DNA of 64,000 nucleotides from Sulfobacillus harzensis (GCF_012933365.1 NZ_JABBVZ010000002.1:43686-107685); one strand, 5' to 3'. Counted from the first letter of the stretch, positions 10,782 through 18,777 are shown. Notes: generated from the letters alone by a model not told the origin. Made by a program: numbers and translations.

Positions 10782-11570
10782 GTGGAAAATCACGGCGATG
10801 CAGCGGTGCAGATGGTTCCTGTTGACCGAATCCAGGTCAACCCCTATCAACCTCGCCGGCAGATATCGGCCAAAGAGCTTTCGCAACTGGTTGAGTCCAT
10901 TCATAATCATGGGGTAATTCAGCCGATTGTGGTGTCGCCGGTTGAACGGGGATACCAATTAATTGCGGGCGAACGGCGGTTTCGAGCAGCTCGGATGGCA
11001 GGGCTCACCCGGATTCCAGCGGTTGTCAGGCGAGCCGATGGCGAAACCAGTGCTGTCCTGGCGTTAGTGGAAAATTTGCATCGGCAAAGTTTGTCATATT
11101 GGGATGAGGCGGAAGGTTTTTTGCGGCTTCACACAGAATTTCATTGGACGCAGAGTCAAATTGCGGAGACCATGGGTCTGAGTCAGAGTGCTGTGGCCAA
11201 CAAGCTGCGACTTTTACAGTTGGACCGTGATATCCGTCGACGCATTCAAGAAGCGGGACTTACTGAGCGGCATGCGCGGGTGTTGTTGTCATTGCAAGCG
11301 GACCAAGAACGGCGCACGTTGTTAACTCTCATGATTGATAATAAGTGGACTGTGCGTCAGGCAGAAGAATGGATTGCCCATCGCGCCCGTGGGAGGAATT
11401 CACATCCGGCAACCAAGGCTGTGGTCAAGGATTTCCGCATTGTCTACAACGCGTTTAAGAAGACGCTGAGTGCTGTCGAAGAGGCGGGCATGGCAGTGGA
11501 AATGACGCAGCATGAAGATTCCACGGGTTGGGAGATTCGGGTGCGCATTCCCAAAAATCGGGAGGGGTAA
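10782..11570 (+). CDS. noc: Nucleoid occlusion protein Noc (ParB family)
   Basis: 262-aa ParB-like CTPase-fold protein that in Bacillus prevents division over the nucleoid. The GTG start at 10782 follows GGAGG. Visible are NPYQPRRQ, IAGERRFRAARMAG (GERR box), VENLHRQSLS, and a helix-turn-helix with SQSAVANKLRLL and TERHAR. The Gln, Lys and Arg in those motifs match three of the four residues known to switch ParB to Noc DNA specificity. The N-terminal amphipathic membrane-targeting helix of Bacillus Noc is not seen. It is tightly linked to parA. Confidence 0.88.
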   Translation: MENHGDAAVQMVPVDRIQVNPYQPRRQISAKELSQLVESIHNHGVIQPIVVSPVERGYQLIAGERRFRAARMAGLTRIPAVVRRADGETSAVLALVENLHRQSLSYWDEAEGFLRLHTEFHWTQSQIAETMGLSQSAVANKLRLLQLDRDIRRRIQEAGLTERHARVLLSLQADQERRTLLTLMIDNKWTVRQAEEWIAHRARGRNSHPATKAVVKDFRIVYNAFKKTLSAVEEAGMAVEMTQHEDSTGWEIRVRIPKNREG

Positions 11571-11572
11571 GT

Positions 11573-12334
11573 TTGAGCCGGGTCATAGCGGTGGCCAATC
11601 AAAAAGGCGGGGTGGGTAAGACCACGACGGTTATCAACTTGGCTGCCTATCTGGCGGATTCAGGAAAGCGGGTATTGGCCATTGACGTTGATCCCCAAGG
11701 CAATACCACAACCGGACTTGGGATAGAAAAGTCACTCGTCGACGTATCCATTTACGATGTGTTGTTGGGCGGCGAGCCGCTCATGGAGGCGCTGATTCCG
11801 ACAGAGGTGGTCGGGTTACACCTCTTACCGGCGACGTTGGACCTCGCGGGTGCGGAGGTTGAACTGTCCCAACAGGAGGGGCGGGAATTGCTCCTTGAGA
11901 AGGAGGTCCGCCTGATTCGGGATCGGTACGATTATGTCTTCATCGACTGCCCTCCCTCACTGGGGTTGCTGACTATTAATGCTTTAACAGCTGCCGATTC
12001 GGTGATTATCCCAATGCAATGCGAGTTTTTTGCATTGGAGGGCTTGAGTCAGCTGTTATCGACTATTGAGCTCGTGCAAAAACGGTTAAATCCGCGTTTG
12101 AAGCTGGAAGGCGTGTTGTTGACGATGTATGACGCACGCACTAATTTAGCGCAGCAGGTTGCTGACGAAGTGCGCAAACATTTTCATCAACAGGTCTACC
12201 AATCGGTTATTCCCAGGGCTGTACGGCTGAGCGAGGCACCCAGTCATGGGCTGCCTATTCTGCGTTACGACCCGAAGTCCCGAGGAGCAGAAGGCTATCA
12301 AAAATTGGCTAAAGAGGTGATGCAGCATGGCTAA
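11573..12334 (+). CDS. parA: Chromosome-partitioning ATPase ParA/Soj
   Basis: 253-aa deviant Walker ATPase that moves ParB-origin complexes and affects DnaA. The TTG start at 11573 is chosen because GGGAGGGG precedes it and the product opens MSRVIAVANQKGGVGKTTTV, as in Soj. Other motifs are IDVDPQGNTTTGLG and YVFIDCPPSLGLLTI. It lies 2 bp after noc and overlaps parB by 8 nt, so the trio is probably translationally coupled. Confidence 0.95.
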   Translation: MSRVIAVANQKGGVGKTTTVINLAAYLADSGKRVLAIDVDPQGNTTTGLGIEKSLVDVSIYDVLLGGEPLMEALIPTEVVGLHLLPATLDLAGAEVELSQQEGRELLLEKEVRLIRDRYDYVFIDCPPSLGLLTINALTAADSVIIPMQCEFFALEGLSQLLSTIELVQKRLNPRLKLEGVLLTMYDARTNLAQQVADEVRKHFHQQVYQSVIPRAVRLSEAPSHGLPILRYDPKSRGAEGYQKLAKEVMQHG

Positions 12335-13214
12335 GGCGCGGGGATTAGGCCGCGGTCTCTCGTCGTTGATTCCTGAGCGTTCGCCGGAAGAACGCACCCA
12401 GGAAAATCTTCACGGCTCGACGGCACCTCAAGGCATTGACCTCGGCGCTGTCGAGGCCAACCCTTTTCAGCCTCGGCGCGTTTTTCGAGAAGAGGATTTG
12501 GCGGAATTAACGGCATCGATTCGCATTCACGGCGTGATTCAGCCCATTCTGGTGCGTCCTGTCGACGGCCATTATCAGCTAATTGCTGGTGAGCGACGTG
12601 TACGCGCAGCGCGGGCCGCGGGATTGCGCACCATTCCGGCGGTCGTTAAGGAGTTCAGCGACCGAGAAGCGGTTGAGCTCGCATTGGTGGAAAACTTACA
12701 GCGTAGCGATCTGAATCCGATGGAAGAGAGTTTGGCTTACAATCGGCTGATTGACGAATTTGGGTGGACGCAAGAAGAGATCGGGGCGCGGGTGGGAAAA
12801 TCGCGCAGTCACGTGGCCAATTACCTGAGATTGTTGAATTTGGAAGAGGAGATCCAGCGTCTGATCTCTGAGCAAGCGCTAACTGTGGCCCACGCGAAAG
12901 TGTTGCTGTCTGTTGCCGATGGGCGGCGTCGCGAGTTGGCGCGCCGATCGGCTGAAGAAGGTTGGACTGTTAAGCAGTTGGAGGCTGCCGTGAAGCGGGG
13001 CGACCTTCCTCCACGGCCAAAGGCACAAGAAGATGTGCATTTAAAAAGTGTGGAGGCTGGCCTCAGACGGCGGTTGGGTACTAAGGTCACGTTGCGCGGG
13101 GACAGCCAAAAGGGCCGCATAGAAATTCCCTATCGAAGTTTAGATGAGCTAGAACGTCTCTTAGCAATCCTGGATCACGAGCCCTCGCCATCGGATGGTG
13201 GATTTGTGGTTTAA
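12327..13214 (+). CDS. parB: Chromosome-partitioning protein ParB/Spo0J
   Basis: 295-aa centromere-binding CTPase. It opens MAKARGLGRGLSSLIPE, the conserved ParA-stimulating tail. The CTP-binding boxes are IAGERRVRAARAAG and VENLQRSDLNPMEE; the helix-turn-helix has GKSRSHVANYLRLL and TVAHAK. The specificity-position Arg of ParB is kept, but neighbouring positions are Tyr, Asn and Ala. A 16-bp palindrome follows four bases after its stop codon and may be its binding site. Confidence 0.96.
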   Translation: MAKARGLGRGLSSLIPERSPEERTQENLHGSTAPQGIDLGAVEANPFQPRRVFREEDLAELTASIRIHGVIQPILVRPVDGHYQLIAGERRVRAARAAGLRTIPAVVKEFSDREAVELALVENLQRSDLNPMEESLAYNRLIDEFGWTQEEIGARVGKSRSHVANYLRLLNLEEEIQRLISEQALTVAHAKVLLSVADGRRRELARRSAEEGWTVKQLEAAVKRGDLPPRPKAQEDVHLKSVEAGLRRRLGTKVTLRGDSQKGRIEIPYRSLDELERLLAILDHEPSPSDGGFVV

Positions 13215-13217
13215 AAA

Positions 13218-13233
13218 TGTTCCTCGAGGAACA
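13218..13233. promoter_or_regulatory. Candidate divergent parS site, copy 1
   Basis: Perfect palindrome TGTTCCTCGAGGAACA, extendable to 20 bp (AATGTTCCTCGAGGAACATT, 13216-13235). It shares the TGTT..C.CG.G..AACA frame of canonical parS (TGTTTCACGTGAAACA) but has TCGA rather than ACGT at the centre and C/G at positions 5 and 12. An identical 16-mer is at 18635. It follows parB directly. No T-run follows, so it is not a typical terminator. Confidence 0.6.
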
Positions 13234-13276
13234 TTATTGAGGAACCAATATTTGGCATAGGAGCTATCAGCAGCGA

Positions 13277-13978
13277 ATGAATCACCTTACCGGTGCGTTG
13301 GTTAACGGTGTCGGGGCACTGTTGGGTTCTCTGTTGGGCCTCGCATGGGGAGGACGGCTAAGCGCCGCTTTCCGGCGAGAGGCGATGCGACTGATGGGCC
13401 TTGTTGTCGTTGTCATTGGGGTTAAGATGGCGTTTCCGCTGGCTGACCCCGTCAACCTGCTGGTTTCGGTCGTTGTCGGAGCTTGGCTGGGCGCACTCCT
13501 TCGCATCAGTGAACGTTTGGATGTGTTGGGACAGTCTATCGAGCGGCGTGTTGGGAAAAGAGGCTTCATGCAGGGTTTTATTTCTGCCGCGCTGATCTTT
13601 AATGTAGGCGCCATGGCAATTGTCGGATCCTTGCAAGCGGGGCTGACACGCCACCCCACGATATTGGAAACCAAGGCAATATTAGATGGGGTGACCGCCT
13701 TGCTGCTGACGTCGACGGCGGGATGGGGTGTGGTCCTAGCGGCACCCCTGACATTTGTCTACGAGGGCGTTTTGTCGATTTTGGCCTCCCTTCTTAAGGG
13801 GTTCTTGTCGGGAGCGATTCTCACCGATCTGAGTGTGGTGGGTGGTGTGATGGTCGCCGCAATCGGGGTGAATTTTCTTAGTGAAAAACCGTTGATTAAC
13901 ATTGCCAATCTACTCCCAGCTTTGGTCCTGACGGTTATACTAGGATGGTTGAAGCTTCAGGGTGTGTCTTTTCTTTAA
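13277..13978 (+). CDS. DUF554 family membrane protein
   Basis: 233-aa hydrophobic protein with about six or seven membrane segments, opening MNHLTGALVNGVGALLGSLLGL. The segment GFISAALIFNVGAMAIVGSLQAGL matches the DUF554 (YqgA/YdfK-like) pattern. The molecular function of the family is unknown. The start lacks a well-spaced ribosome site (AGGAG lies 13 bases upstream). It lies between parB and a DUF4446 gene, overlapping none. Confidence 0.85.
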   Translation: MNHLTGALVNGVGALLGSLLGLAWGGRLSAAFRREAMRLMGLVVVVIGVKMAFPLADPVNLLVSVVVGAWLGALLRISERLDVLGQSIERRVGKRGFMQGFISAALIFNVGAMAIVGSLQAGLTRHPTILETKAILDGVTALLLTSTAGWGVVLAAPLTFVYEGVLSILASLLKGFLSGAILTDLSVVGGVMVAAIGVNFLSEKPLINIANLLPALVLTVILGWLKLQGVSFL

Positions 13979-13994
13979 ATTGATAGGAGGGTCC

Positions 13995-14510
13995 ATGGTG
14001 TCACTGCCTACGGTGGATTTAGCGTATGGGGCCTTGGGGTTGGCGGTTATCGCCCTAATCTTCGGCATTTGGGGATTGGCGGCGGCTTCTCGTGTCAAAC
14101 GCCGCTATTTACGCGTTTTTGGTGATGAAAAGCCGCAAAATGTCGAGGCCCTAATAGCGGCACTACATGAGCGAGTCGATGCGGCCGTAGACCGATTTGA
14201 CGCCTTCGGAGCTCGCCTTGATACGGTCGAGACCAAGGCTGGACAAGCTATCAACCGCGTGGGCCTAGTGCGTTTTAATCCGTTCATGGACACCGGCTCG
14301 GACCTGTCCTTTTCTGCGGCGCTCTTGAATGATCACGGAGATGGTCTCGTGCTCACAAGTTTGTGGGGTCGTGACGAAGTAAGACTCTATGCGAAGCCGG
14401 TCGAATCCCACGAGAGTCGTTACGTTTTGAGCCAGGAAGAGAAGCAGGCGCTCGATATGGCGCGTAATGTGCGCGGATCGCAGCCCATCGCGTCAAAGTC
14501 GCAAGCTTAA
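13995..14510 (+). CDS. DUF4446 family protein
   Basis: About 171 aa, with one N-terminal membrane segment (ALGLAVIALIFGIWGLAAA), then a charged, partly coiled region (ALIAALHERVDAAVDRFDAF), then a C-terminal domain with VGLVRFNPFMDTGSDLSFSAALLNDHGDG. That last block is the hallmark of DUF4446, often encoded near parAB and yyaC in spore formers. Function unknown. ATG 13995 or GTG 13998 could start it; AGGAGG lies just before. Its 3' end overlaps yyaC by 18 bp on the opposite strand. Confidence 0.82.
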   Translation: MVSLPTVDLAYGALGLAVIALIFGIWGLAAASRVKRRYLRVFGDEKPQNVEALIAALHERVDAAVDRFDAFGARLDTVETKAGQAINRVGLVRFNPFMDTGSDLSFSAALLNDHGDGLVLTSLWGRDEVRLYAKPVESHESRYVLSQEEKQALDMARNVRGSQPIASKSQA

Positions 14511-15056
14511 GAGGATAGCCTCGGCAATCGTGTGGGCCATGCGCATCACCAGCGCCAAGCGCGTGTTTTGTAGAACGTAATAGTCCATAAAACCTCCAAT
14601 GTTGACTGTCCCCGTCACATAGTAGCGCCCAAGCGCCGGAAGTTCTTTGTTAACACCGGCGCCTGGGCGTATGGCTCCCAGTCCTGCGGTGATGAGTCCG
14701 ACCTCTTCGGGACGCCCAAGCGATGCGTCTACCGCCAGCACGCGTGATTTGAGAAGCCGTGGATGGGACCGAATGATATCGTGCAAGTTGGTGGCGTGTA
14801 CGGGCACATCCAAGGTTCCGTGGACAACCAGCTCGCGGGTGGGATTCTGCAGGAGAAAAGATCCGGTTAAAGGTCCCAGGGCATCGCCGGTTGCCCGATC
14901 GGTGCCGATGCACACGATGGCCTCCGGCGGACCGCCATCACTCCATAGGCGCGCCAGCGCCAAGGCTAATTCTTCCCGGGCCTGCGGCCTATCGACCAGC
15001 GTACGGAATTCCCGCGGATTTTCCGGGGTTGACCGGTGGGAACGTTGATCGGGCAC
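14493..15056 (-). CDS. yyaC: YyaC-like spore protein (GPR-protease fold)
   Basis: 187-aa protein related to the germination protease fold, typical of endospore formers and commonly next to parAB. Recognisable blocks are AIVCIGTDRATGDALGPLTG, VHGTLDVPVHATNLHD, VLAVDASLGRPEEVG, and VNIGGFMDYYVLQNTRL near the end. The GTG start at 15056 has AAGGAG upstream. It is the only minus-strand gene between rpmH and purA and converges on the DUF4446 gene. Its biochemical role is not established. Confidence 0.88.
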   Translation of the reverse strand: MPDQRSHRSTPENPREFRTLVDRPQAREELALALARLWSDGGPPEAIVCIGTDRATGDALGPLTGSFLLQNPTRELVVHGTLDVPVHATNLHDIIRSHPRLLKSRVLAVDASLGRPEEVGLITAGLGAIRPGAGVNKELPALGRYYVTGTVNIGGFMDYYVLQNTRLALVMRMAHTIAEAILLSLRL

Positions 15057-15158
15057 GGACGTCGCTCCTTGCGTGGGGTGGCAATGTTGTCTCCGGAAAT
15101 CTATGCCTATTTTACCCTAGTCCTGATATAGATGTACCAATAGGACGGGGGGAAGTTA

Positions 15159-16148
15159 ATGAAAGGCAGAAGTTTGGGGGTCGCCTTTACCTATGTCGGC
15201 GCGGTGGTGGGCGCCGGATTCGCCAGTGGCCAAGAGATTTATCAGTTCTTCGGTCGTTTTGGCACGGCGGGCGTATGGGGCATCGGGATTGCGGGAGCGC
15301 TGTTTGCATGGCTGGGATACTTGGCCTTGGAGAGCGGGCGCCGGGGGCGAGCCGCCTCATTCGGGGCATTATTGGAGAGTTTATATCCTGCTTCCCTGGT
15401 TCGGGTTGCCGAAGGGGTCACGACAGCCTTCTTGGTCATCGGCCTCGGGGTGGTCGCCGCAGGCGGTGGGGCCGCCAGTCAACAGATTATCGGCCTCCCA
15501 GTGTTTTGGGGGGCACTTGCTACCAGTCTTTTCATCGTGCTAGTGGTTGCACGCGGGACCGATTCAGTGGTTCGTGTGAATGTCGCCTTGGTCCCCTATC
15601 TCGTGGTCTTGGTGATGATGGTGGCTTTGTTGACATGGCATCAGCCGGCGCGCCTCCGCGTAGGATCAGCTCACGGTTGGGCGCTGTCCGCTTTGTTGTA
15701 TCTATCGTATAATATTTTCACGGGAATTATGGTTTTGATCGGCATCGGCCCCCGCCTAACCGGTCGACGCGATAGTGTCTTGGCTGCGGTTGGGGGTGCG
15801 GTGTTGCTGTCGGGATTGGCATTGATGGAGCACCATGCGCTGAGCCGACTCCACACGCCTGGCGCATTGCCTATGCTCGACTTGGCTGCGCGCGTGCATC
15901 CCGTTTGGGGTACATTGTACGGTGTGAGCTTATGGATTGCGCTATTTACGACTGGCGTCGCGGAAGCGTACGCGCTTCGGACCCAATATGGACGTCGCGT
16001 TCTATGGTTGGTGGGAGCAACCTTCTTGTTCAGTATTTGGGGATTCCAACGGCTGGTGGCGACACTCTATCCCTTAATGGGGGTTGTTGCGGTGGTGTTG
16101 TGGATTCCCTTGGTATATCGACCTAAACAATCGGCTTCGGGAGGATAG
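15159..16148 (+). CDS. YkvI-family membrane protein
   Basis: 329-aa integral membrane protein with roughly ten segments. The opening MKGRSLGVAFTYVGAVVGAGFASGQEIYQFF is the characteristic start of the YkvI family, a branch of the LeuT/APC-like fold. Substrate unknown. GGGGGGAAG precedes the ATG. It is followed 3 bp later by a TPR gene whose ribosome site lies inside its last codons, suggesting co-expression. Confidence 0.8.
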   Translation: MKGRSLGVAFTYVGAVVGAGFASGQEIYQFFGRFGTAGVWGIGIAGALFAWLGYLALESGRRGRAASFGALLESLYPASLVRVAEGVTTAFLVIGLGVVAAGGGAASQQIIGLPVFWGALATSLFIVLVVARGTDSVVRVNVALVPYLVVLVMMVALLTWHQPARLRVGSAHGWALSALLYLSYNIFTGIMVLIGIGPRLTGRRDSVLAAVGGAVLLSGLALMEHHALSRLHTPGALPMLDLAARVHPVWGTLYGVSLWIALFTTGVAEAYALRTQYGRRVLWLVGATFLFSIWGFQRLVATLYPLMGVVAVVLWIPLVYRPKQSASGG

Positions 16149-16151
16149 CTA

Positions 16152-16697
16152 TTGGCTGAGTGGACGACAGACGGTGAACGATTGATGCAAGAAGGCACCG
16201 ATGCCTGGACGCGGGGAGACCGTGACACCGCCGAGCGGGCTTTCAATCGTCTACTTGATGAATTTCCCGAACGTCCCGAGGGATACAACAAGGTCGGAGT
16301 TATCCTGGCTGATTCTGGGCAACTGGACGAAGCCGAAAAATATTTTTTGACGGCCTTGAAGTGGGATCGCAAGTACGCTCCCGCGCTCACGAATCTCGGC
16401 AATATTTATCTTGAGCGCGGCGAAGTCGAGCGGTCGATTCAACATTATTTGCTAGCCTTAGACAGCGATCCCGAATACCCGCCCGCACATCGTAACTTGA
16501 GTGTGGCCTATCGGCGCCAAGGCCGGTATTCCGCTTTTGTTTCCCACTATAAACGCTCGCAACGCTTGGATAATCAACGGGCTCGAGAAGAAATTCGGCG
16601 GCGCGGCGGGTTTCGGATGCCGGTCATCCCGCCTGTGGTTCTATGGGTCGCGGCAGCAATTGGGGTGGTTGTTATTCTTACCGTGGTGCACCGATGA
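16152..16697 (+). CDS. Tetratricopeptide-repeat protein with C-terminal membrane anchor
   Basis: 181-aa protein starting at a TTG after GGGAGGATAGCTA. It has about three to four TPR units, for example AEKYFLTALKWDRKYAPALT and SIQHYLLALDSDPEYPPAHR. A single C-terminal membrane helix (VVLWVAAAIGVVVILTVV) makes it tail-anchored with the repeats in the cytoplasm. Likely a scaffold; partner unknown. Its stop overlaps the next start (ATGA). Confidence 0.75.
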   Translation: MAEWTTDGERLMQEGTDAWTRGDRDTAERAFNRLLDEFPERPEGYNKVGVILADSGQLDEAEKYFLTALKWDRKYAPALTNLGNIYLERGEVERSIQHYLLALDSDPEYPPAHRNLSVAYRRQGRYSAFVSHYKRSQRLDNQRAREEIRRRGGFRMPVIPPVVLWVAAAIGVVVILTVVHR

Positions 16698-17062
16698 GAG
16701 CGCGTTCAACGCATGCACCGGGATGGATCCGGATTTTAGGGTCGGTCATGATTGTCATGTTGCCTGTGGTGGCGGCCAGTCTTCTGCACGCTTCGCGGGC
16801 GTCTTGGCCAACGCCGCTGGTGTTTGTTCTCACCTTTTTGGTTGTGGGTCTTGCGGCCCAGCTAGGTCTGATTGTGCGCCGCTGGGGTAATATAAATATT
16901 GGACGATTGCTATTCGATGCACTGTTGTTGGCGGTGTCGGGCCTTATTGCTTGGGCTGTGGTAGACATCGCGATGCATCGAGGGGGCGGTCCGGTCGATC
17001 CTTCCCTTGTCGCAATCATTATGGCATATATACTGGCAATATGGTCCGGACAACACCCGTAA
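16694..17062 (+). CDS. Small four-helix membrane protein, unknown
   Basis: 122 aa from an ATG overlapping the TPR stop codon. About four hydrophobic stretches: ILGSVMIVMLPVVAASLL, LVFVLTFLVVGLAAQLGLIV, LLFDALLLAVSGLIAWAVV and LVAIIMAYILAIW. I do not recognise the family. The overlap upstream and the 16-bp gap to the CvpA-like gene argue for co-translation with its neighbours. Confidence 0.6.
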   Translation: MRARSTHAPGWIRILGSVMIVMLPVVAASLLHASRASWPTPLVFVLTFLVVGLAAQLGLIVRRWGNINIGRLLFDALLLAVSGLIAWAVVDIAMHRGGGPVDPSLVAIIMAYILAIWSGQHP

Positions 17063-17078
17063 AGGGGGCCTCAAAGCA

Positions 17079-17645
17079 ATGGATTGGGTCGATCTGGTCG
17101 TGTTGGGATACCTACTGCTGGGTGCTCTGTATGGACTTCGCCGCGGGCTGGTTTGGGTTGGGTTTAGTTTAGCTGGTTACGTGGTCGGCGCCATTGTCGC
17201 AGCTCACATGTACAAGCGGGTCACGAAACTGGTCGTTTCCGCGGCGCCCATTCGGCACTGGGTGGAGCGGTACCTCCCAACCCCGGCCTCGGCTATTCCG
17301 GGTGCGCGGCAGGAAGCGTGGCATCTCGCCCACACGCTTATTGGCTTATTGATTTTCCTCCTGATTATTGGTGCCTTGGAGTTTGTGGGTCGCACAGTCG
17401 GATCAGTGATAAGCCAGGGCGTGCGGGCGTTTCGTTTGACCGCGTTCCTCAACCGCTTAGGTGGGATCCTTGCGGGGATCGCTGAGCATGGGGTGGTCGC
17501 CGGCTTGATTCTTACGCTGTTGCTCGCGGTTCCTGCCATCGACCATTCGGGTCTTAGCCAGGAAATCCACCACGCTCCGGTCGCGCGAACCCTTATGGGG
17601 CTGTTTAGTCGCATTGCCAAGATACCGGGGGGGCAATATCTATGA
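17079..17645 (+). CDS. CvpA-family membrane protein
   Basis: 188 aa beginning MDWVDLVVLGYLLLGALYGLRRGLVWVGF, a typical CvpA-family opening (acidic residue, then a GxxxGxRRG-like turn). Four membrane segments are expected. AAAGGGGG precedes the ATG. Family members have been linked to colicin V production and envelope stress, but no role is known in Firmicutes. Its last codons overlap the mscS start by 4 nt. Confidence 0.72.
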   Translation: MDWVDLVVLGYLLLGALYGLRRGLVWVGFSLAGYVVGAIVAAHMYKRVTKLVVSAAPIRHWVERYLPTPASAIPGARQEAWHLAHTLIGLLIFLLIIGALEFVGRTVGSVISQGVRAFRLTAFLNRLGGILAGIAEHGVVAGLILTLLLAVPAIDHSGLSQEIHHAPVARTLMGLFSRIAKIPGGQYL

Positions 17646-18460
17646 AAACGCTGCACCTGCCCCCGCATTGGCAGCTGCACGGGGTAGAAGCGGTTCTTAT
17701 TATTGTCGCCGCAGGCGTTTTCGTCCGGATCGTCAACCGCATTATTGGTGGGTTAGAGTCCGCACGGACGCCCGAAGACGAAATGCGGCGGGCCCGGCGC
17801 GCCACCTTTTATCGTTTGTTGACCTCGTTGGTGCGCTATGTTGTCGACTTCGCAGCAATTATTACCGTTTTGGATTTATTCGGTGTGCCCACGGCCTCCC
17901 TTCTCGCTGGGGCGGGAATCGTTGGTTTAGCTATCGGATTCGGTGCTCAAGGGCTAGTGCAGGATGTAGTGACCGGCCTTTTTCTTCTGTATGAAGATCA
18001 GTATGCCGTGGGTGATCAAATTTCCTTGCCGAATCTCAGTCTTACGGGGACGGTCTTGGAATTGGGAATTCGTATTACTCGCCTGGCGGGTCCCACCGGT
18101 GAAGAGACGGTGGTGCCAAACCGCTTGGTCCTTGAGGTCCAAAACCATACGCGGCGCCCCACCTCAGTCACCGTCAACATCCCATTGGATCCCAGTGCCA
18201 GCCCTGACCGAGCCCGGCAGGTCTTCGAAGAGATGGTCGCTGAGGTGGCCCATGAGGTTCCCGGCACAAAGTTGGTCGGTGTTGTTGATATCCAACCGGC
18301 GGCAGTGGTCTGGGCAGTCAGTGCGCCGGTGCGCTATGCTAATGCATATCAGTTAGGATGCCAGTTGCGTGAAGCTGTCGCCAAGGCCCTTTATCAATCG
18401 AGTGTGCCGCTGGCAGGAGTCGTGAAAGGAACCGGATGGACAAGCCCAAGTATGAAATAA
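17642..18460 (+). CDS. mscS: MscS-family small-conductance mechanosensitive channel
   Basis: 272-aa inner-membrane tension-gated channel. Three membrane segments precede the pore helix, which contains the typical small-residue run AGAGIVGLAIGFGAQGLVQDVVTGLFLL (residues ~88-115). The beta domain motif EDQYAVGDQI and ETVVPNRLV follow. It probably protects against osmotic downshock. It overlaps the upstream CvpA-like gene and the downstream DUF951 gene. Confidence 0.93.
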   Translation: MKTLHLPPHWQLHGVEAVLIIVAAGVFVRIVNRIIGGLESARTPEDEMRRARRATFYRLLTSLVRYVVDFAAIITVLDLFGVPTASLLAGAGIVGLAIGFGAQGLVQDVVTGLFLLYEDQYAVGDQISLPNLSLTGTVLELGIRITRLAGPTGEETVVPNRLVLEVQNHTRRPTSVTVNIPLDPSASPDRARQVFEEMVAEVAHEVPGTKLVGVVDIQPAAVVWAVSAPVRYANAYQLGCQLREAVAKALYQSSVPLAGVVKGTGWTSPSMK

Positions 18461-18633
18461 ACGACACGGTGGAGCTCAAAAAAGCACACCCGTGCGGGAG
18501 CCATTCATGGCAGATTTGGCGTACCGGTATTGACTTTGGATTGAAGTGTCTGGGATGCGGGCACCGCATTATGATGCCTCGAAAAGACTTTGAACGTGCG
18601 GTGAAAAAACATTTTCCCTCCGCACAGCCGTAA
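18436..18633 (+). CDS. DUF951 family small protein
   Basis: 65 aa, opening MDKPKYEINDTVELKKAHPCGSHSWQIWR. The segment TGIDFGLKCLGCGHRIMMPR gives conserved cysteines that could bind metal. DUF951 (YyzM-like) is widespread near rpsF in Firmicutes with no known function. It overlaps the mscS end by 25 nt. Its stop codon adjoins the second palindrome. Confidence 0.88.
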   Translation: MDKPKYEINDTVELKKAHPCGSHSWQIWRTGIDFGLKCLGCGHRIMMPRKDFERAVKKHFPSAQP

Positions 18634-18634
18634 G

Positions 18635-18650
18635 TGTTCCTCGAGGAACA
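18635..18650. promoter_or_regulatory. Candidate divergent parS site, copy 2
   Basis: TGTTCCTCGAGGAACA, identical over all 16 bases to the site after parB and about 5.4 kb from it. It begins 2 bp after the DUF951 stop codon and lies 35 bp before the rpsF -35 box. Both copies are intergenic and near the origin, as expected for parS. Confidence 0.6.
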
Positions 18651-18658
18651 TTTTCTCT

Positions 18659-18681
18659 TGGCCGTTCATGTCGAACGGCCA
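18659..18681 (+). other. Hairpin between DUF951 and rpsF
   Basis: Perfect 9-bp stem TGGCCGTTC / GAACGGCCA around the loop ATGTC. No T-run follows, so it may be a weak terminator of the upstream operon or an operator. It ends 3 bp before the rpsF -35 box. Confidence 0.45.
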
Positions 18682-18684
18682 TCA

Positions 18685-18713
18685 TTGCTATCAAATGGCC
18701 AACCTGTTATACT
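18685..18713 (+). promoter_or_regulatory. rpsF operon promoter (sigma-A type)
   Basis: TTGCTA (18685-18690), a 17-base spacer, and TATACT (18708-18713). It leaves a leader of about 80 bases that contains a hairpin. Confidence 0.7.
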
Positions 18714-18746
18714 AACTGCGCTTGGGTATTCCACCCACACCACCCT

Positions 18747-18777
18747 GCTCTGCTCGCTGCAGAGCCCCCCGCAAGGG
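18747..18777 (+). promoter_or_regulatory. Structured rpsF leader, possible S6:S18 autoregulatory element
   Basis: Stem GCTCTGC / GCAGAGC (18747-18753 with 18759-18765), followed by CCC-GCAA-GGG (18768-18777), directly before the rpsF ribosome site. In many bacteria the rpsF-rpsR leader binds the S6:S18 complex. The gene order fits, but I could not confirm the conserved core of that motif. Confidence 0.35.
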
